Made by a program: the position numbers and the translations under genes. The notes under the pieces were generated by a model that saw nothing but the letters and a program-made list of their open reading frames with translations, searched no databases and was not told the origin of the DNA. A stretch of DNA of 15,242 nucleotides, from assembly GCA_905234005.1 (NCBI GenBank), contig CAJOFW010000007.1, forward strand, positions 1-15,242, given 5' to 3'. The DNA comes from an uncultured Oscillospiraceae bacterium (lineage in GTDB: Bacteria > Bacillota > Clostridia > Oscillospirales > Oscillospiraceae). Below, piece by piece: positions 14,376-15,242 of the stretch; positions within the stretch are counted from its first letter, which is position 1, and each line of letters opens with the position of its first letter.

Positions 14376-15023
14376 TTATACGTTTAAGGCGGCCAGATAA
14401 TCCCCGAGCGCCTGCCACGCCTCGACGTAGGCGCTGTAATTGGCGGCCTGAAGCTGCTTGTGGACGGCGGGCGGGCTGATGGCGAGCTGCTCGGCGGCGG
14501 CCTTCTGCGTGCCGTCGTCGACCTGCATCATGGCCCATACGATCTCGCGCTGCTTGTCTGTCCAGCGCTCCGTCAGCGCGGAGAGCAGCGTCAGCAGCCC
14601 GTCGACGAGCGGCTGCGCGTCCGTGCCCGTGACAACGCTCACCTGAAGCCAGTGATCGCTCTTCCGCTCACGGAGCCGGTCGATCTCCGCCACGGCCCGG
14701 TGAAACGCCGGGCCGTCGGATTTGTTCCGGTCGCCGCTCACGACGGTCAGCTCGCCGATGACGGCGCTGACGCGGACGCGGATGCCGAGCGCCATGTCGA
14801 ACCGGCGGATCAGCTCCTGCACCAGCGGCGGAATGTCGGCGGGCGTGTCCAGCACGCCCTCGAAGCCGTCGCCCCGGACAATGCCGAAATCCGACACGAT
14901 GTGGGCGCGGTAGCGCTCGTTCAGGCCGTCAAGGATTTTTTCGATGGCGGCGGGGGCGGCCTCGCGGAGCGCCGGCTCCAGCGTACGGGAGCCGATGACG
15001 TCGCCGAAAATCACACAGTACAT
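14376..15023 (-). CDS. satD: SatD-family protein
   Basis: 215 residues from ATG 15023, beginning M-Y-C-V-I-F-G-D-V-I-G-S-R, the SatD family start (named after the Streptococcus mutans sat acid-tolerance operon). The N-terminal half has G7-D8-V-I-G-S-R13, then I48-V-R-G-D52-G-F-E-G, and S-D-G-P-A-F-H-R-A (102-110). The spacing of two aspartate motifs resembles the metal-binding palm of nucleotidyl cyclases, though the usual G-D-E-F-Q is G-D-G-F-E here. A C-terminal helix-turn-helix (about 157-195, A-A-A-E-Q-L-A-I-S-P-P-A-V-H-K-Q-L) suggests DNA binding. The biochemical role is not established. An in-frame upstream ATG (15083) lies in the promoter -35 box and is rejected. SatD genes are often paired with DUF3307 genes, as here. 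Confidence 0.85.
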   Translation of the reverse strand: MYCVIFGDVIGSRTLEPALREAAPAAIEKILDGLNERYRAHIVSDFGIVRGDGFEGVLDTPADIPPLVQELIRRFDMALGIRVRVSAVIGELTVVSGDRNKSDGPAFHRAVAEIDRLRERKSDHWLQVSVVTGTDAQPLVDGLLTLLSALTERWTDKQREIVWAMMQVDDGTQKAAAEQLAISPPAVHKQLQAANYSAYVEAWQALGDYLAALNV

Positions 15024-15054
15024 GAAAGACACCCCTGTTCCGGGAGATGCGTAC

Positions 15055-15083
15055 AGTATACACCGACCGGGGACGTATTGCAA
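15055..15083 (-). promoter_or_regulatory. satD promoter
   Basis: On the minus strand TTGCAA (15083-15078) and TATACT (15060-15055) are separated by exactly 17 bp. It predicts a start near 15048 and a 25-base leader with AGGGGTG as ribosome binding site. The -35 box directly abuts the T-rich edge of a four-unit repeat array. Confidence 0.8.
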
Positions 15084-15084
15084 G

Positions 15085-15196
15085 AATTAACCCAAAAAGG
15101 TGAATCGGCGATGTGATTAACCGAAAAAGGTGAATCCGCGCAGCGATTAACCGAAAAAGGTGAATCGGCACCGCGATTAACCGAAAAAGGTGAATC
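15085..15196. repeat. four 30-bp direct repeats upstream of satD
   Basis: Four units begin at 15085, 15115, 15145 and 15175. The conserved core is TTAACCGAAAAAGGTGAATC, identical in the last three units and with one change (CCC for CCG) in the first. Each core is followed by eight or nine variable GC-rich bases (for example GGCGATGT, CGCGCAGC, GGCACCGC). The exact 30-bp period is about three helical turns, so the cores face the same side of the DNA. The variable part is far too short for a CRISPR spacer. The array ends 30-40 bases before the window edge; the remaining 46 bases show nothing further. Confidence 0.88.
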
Positions 15197-15242
15197 CATA
15201 CGGCGGCGTGTCCTGCCGGGCGCGTCGGCGGGGACGATAACG

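Noticed and set aside
15085..15196. CRISPR array
   Set aside because: Cores are about 20 bp with only 8-10 variable bases between them; spacers are far too short and no cas genes are present.
15011..15199. 62-residue minus-strand frame with a ten-residue repeat (D-S-P-F-S-V-N-R)
   Set aside because: It only translates the 30-bp DNA repeats, covers the satD promoter and lacks a ribosome binding site.

Overview
The window looks like chromosomal DNA of a high-GC, low-motility-type anaerobic Firmicute, most likely a clostridial lineage such as Oscillospirales. The assignment is inferred from family content: a short-form HisG with HisZ, a TrpR-like YerC regulator heading the his operon, a FeoA pair, a SatD/DUF3307 pair, strong GGAGG-type ribosome binding sites, and high G+C by eye. 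No rRNA, tRNA, CRISPR array or intact transposase was seen.

Layout, left to right. Positions 1-448 carry two small FeoA genes on the minus strand, the first cut by the window edge, behind a sigma70-type promoter that overlaps a GTTAGTT/AACTAAC inverted repeat. This is the start of a ferrous-iron uptake (feo) operon running out of the window. Diverging from it, 628-2739 (+) encodes a 703-residue membrane protein: an S-component-like multi-helix N-terminus, an extracytoplasmic sensor region, and an intact HD-GYP cyclic-di-GMP phosphodiesterase domain. A strong hairpin terminator (2801-2832) and a three-unit 24-bp tandem repeat (2842-2913) follow.

Positions 11506 down to 2907 (minus) form one very compact histidine operon: yerC(hisR)-hisZ-hisG-hisD-hisC-hisB-hisH-hisA-hisF-hisIE-histidinol-phosphatase. 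All ten reactions from PRPP + ATP to L-histidine are covered. HisB has only the dehydratase domain and the separate PHP-type phosphatase supplies the missing step. Most junctions are ATGA overlaps or gaps of a few bases; the only loose one is hisF-hisIE (24 bp), which contains a duplicated ribosome binding site. The promoter (11562-11590) overlaps a perfect TTAGCATGCTAA palindrome, the likely operator for the operon's own first gene product.

Positions 11672-12364 (minus) encode an AqpZ-type water channel with its own terminator and promoter. Divergent from it is prmA (12555-13463, +), the ribosomal protein L11 methyltransferase. The right end (minus) holds a satD-DUF3307 pair. The DUF3307 gene is broken by a one-base frameshift and its 3' end runs into what may be a small mobile-element-like repeat. 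Upstream of satD, a clear promoter abuts four 30-bp direct repeats.

The least-described items are the S-component-like/HD-GYP fusion, the satD promoter with its phased repeat array, and the predicted his and aquaporin operators.
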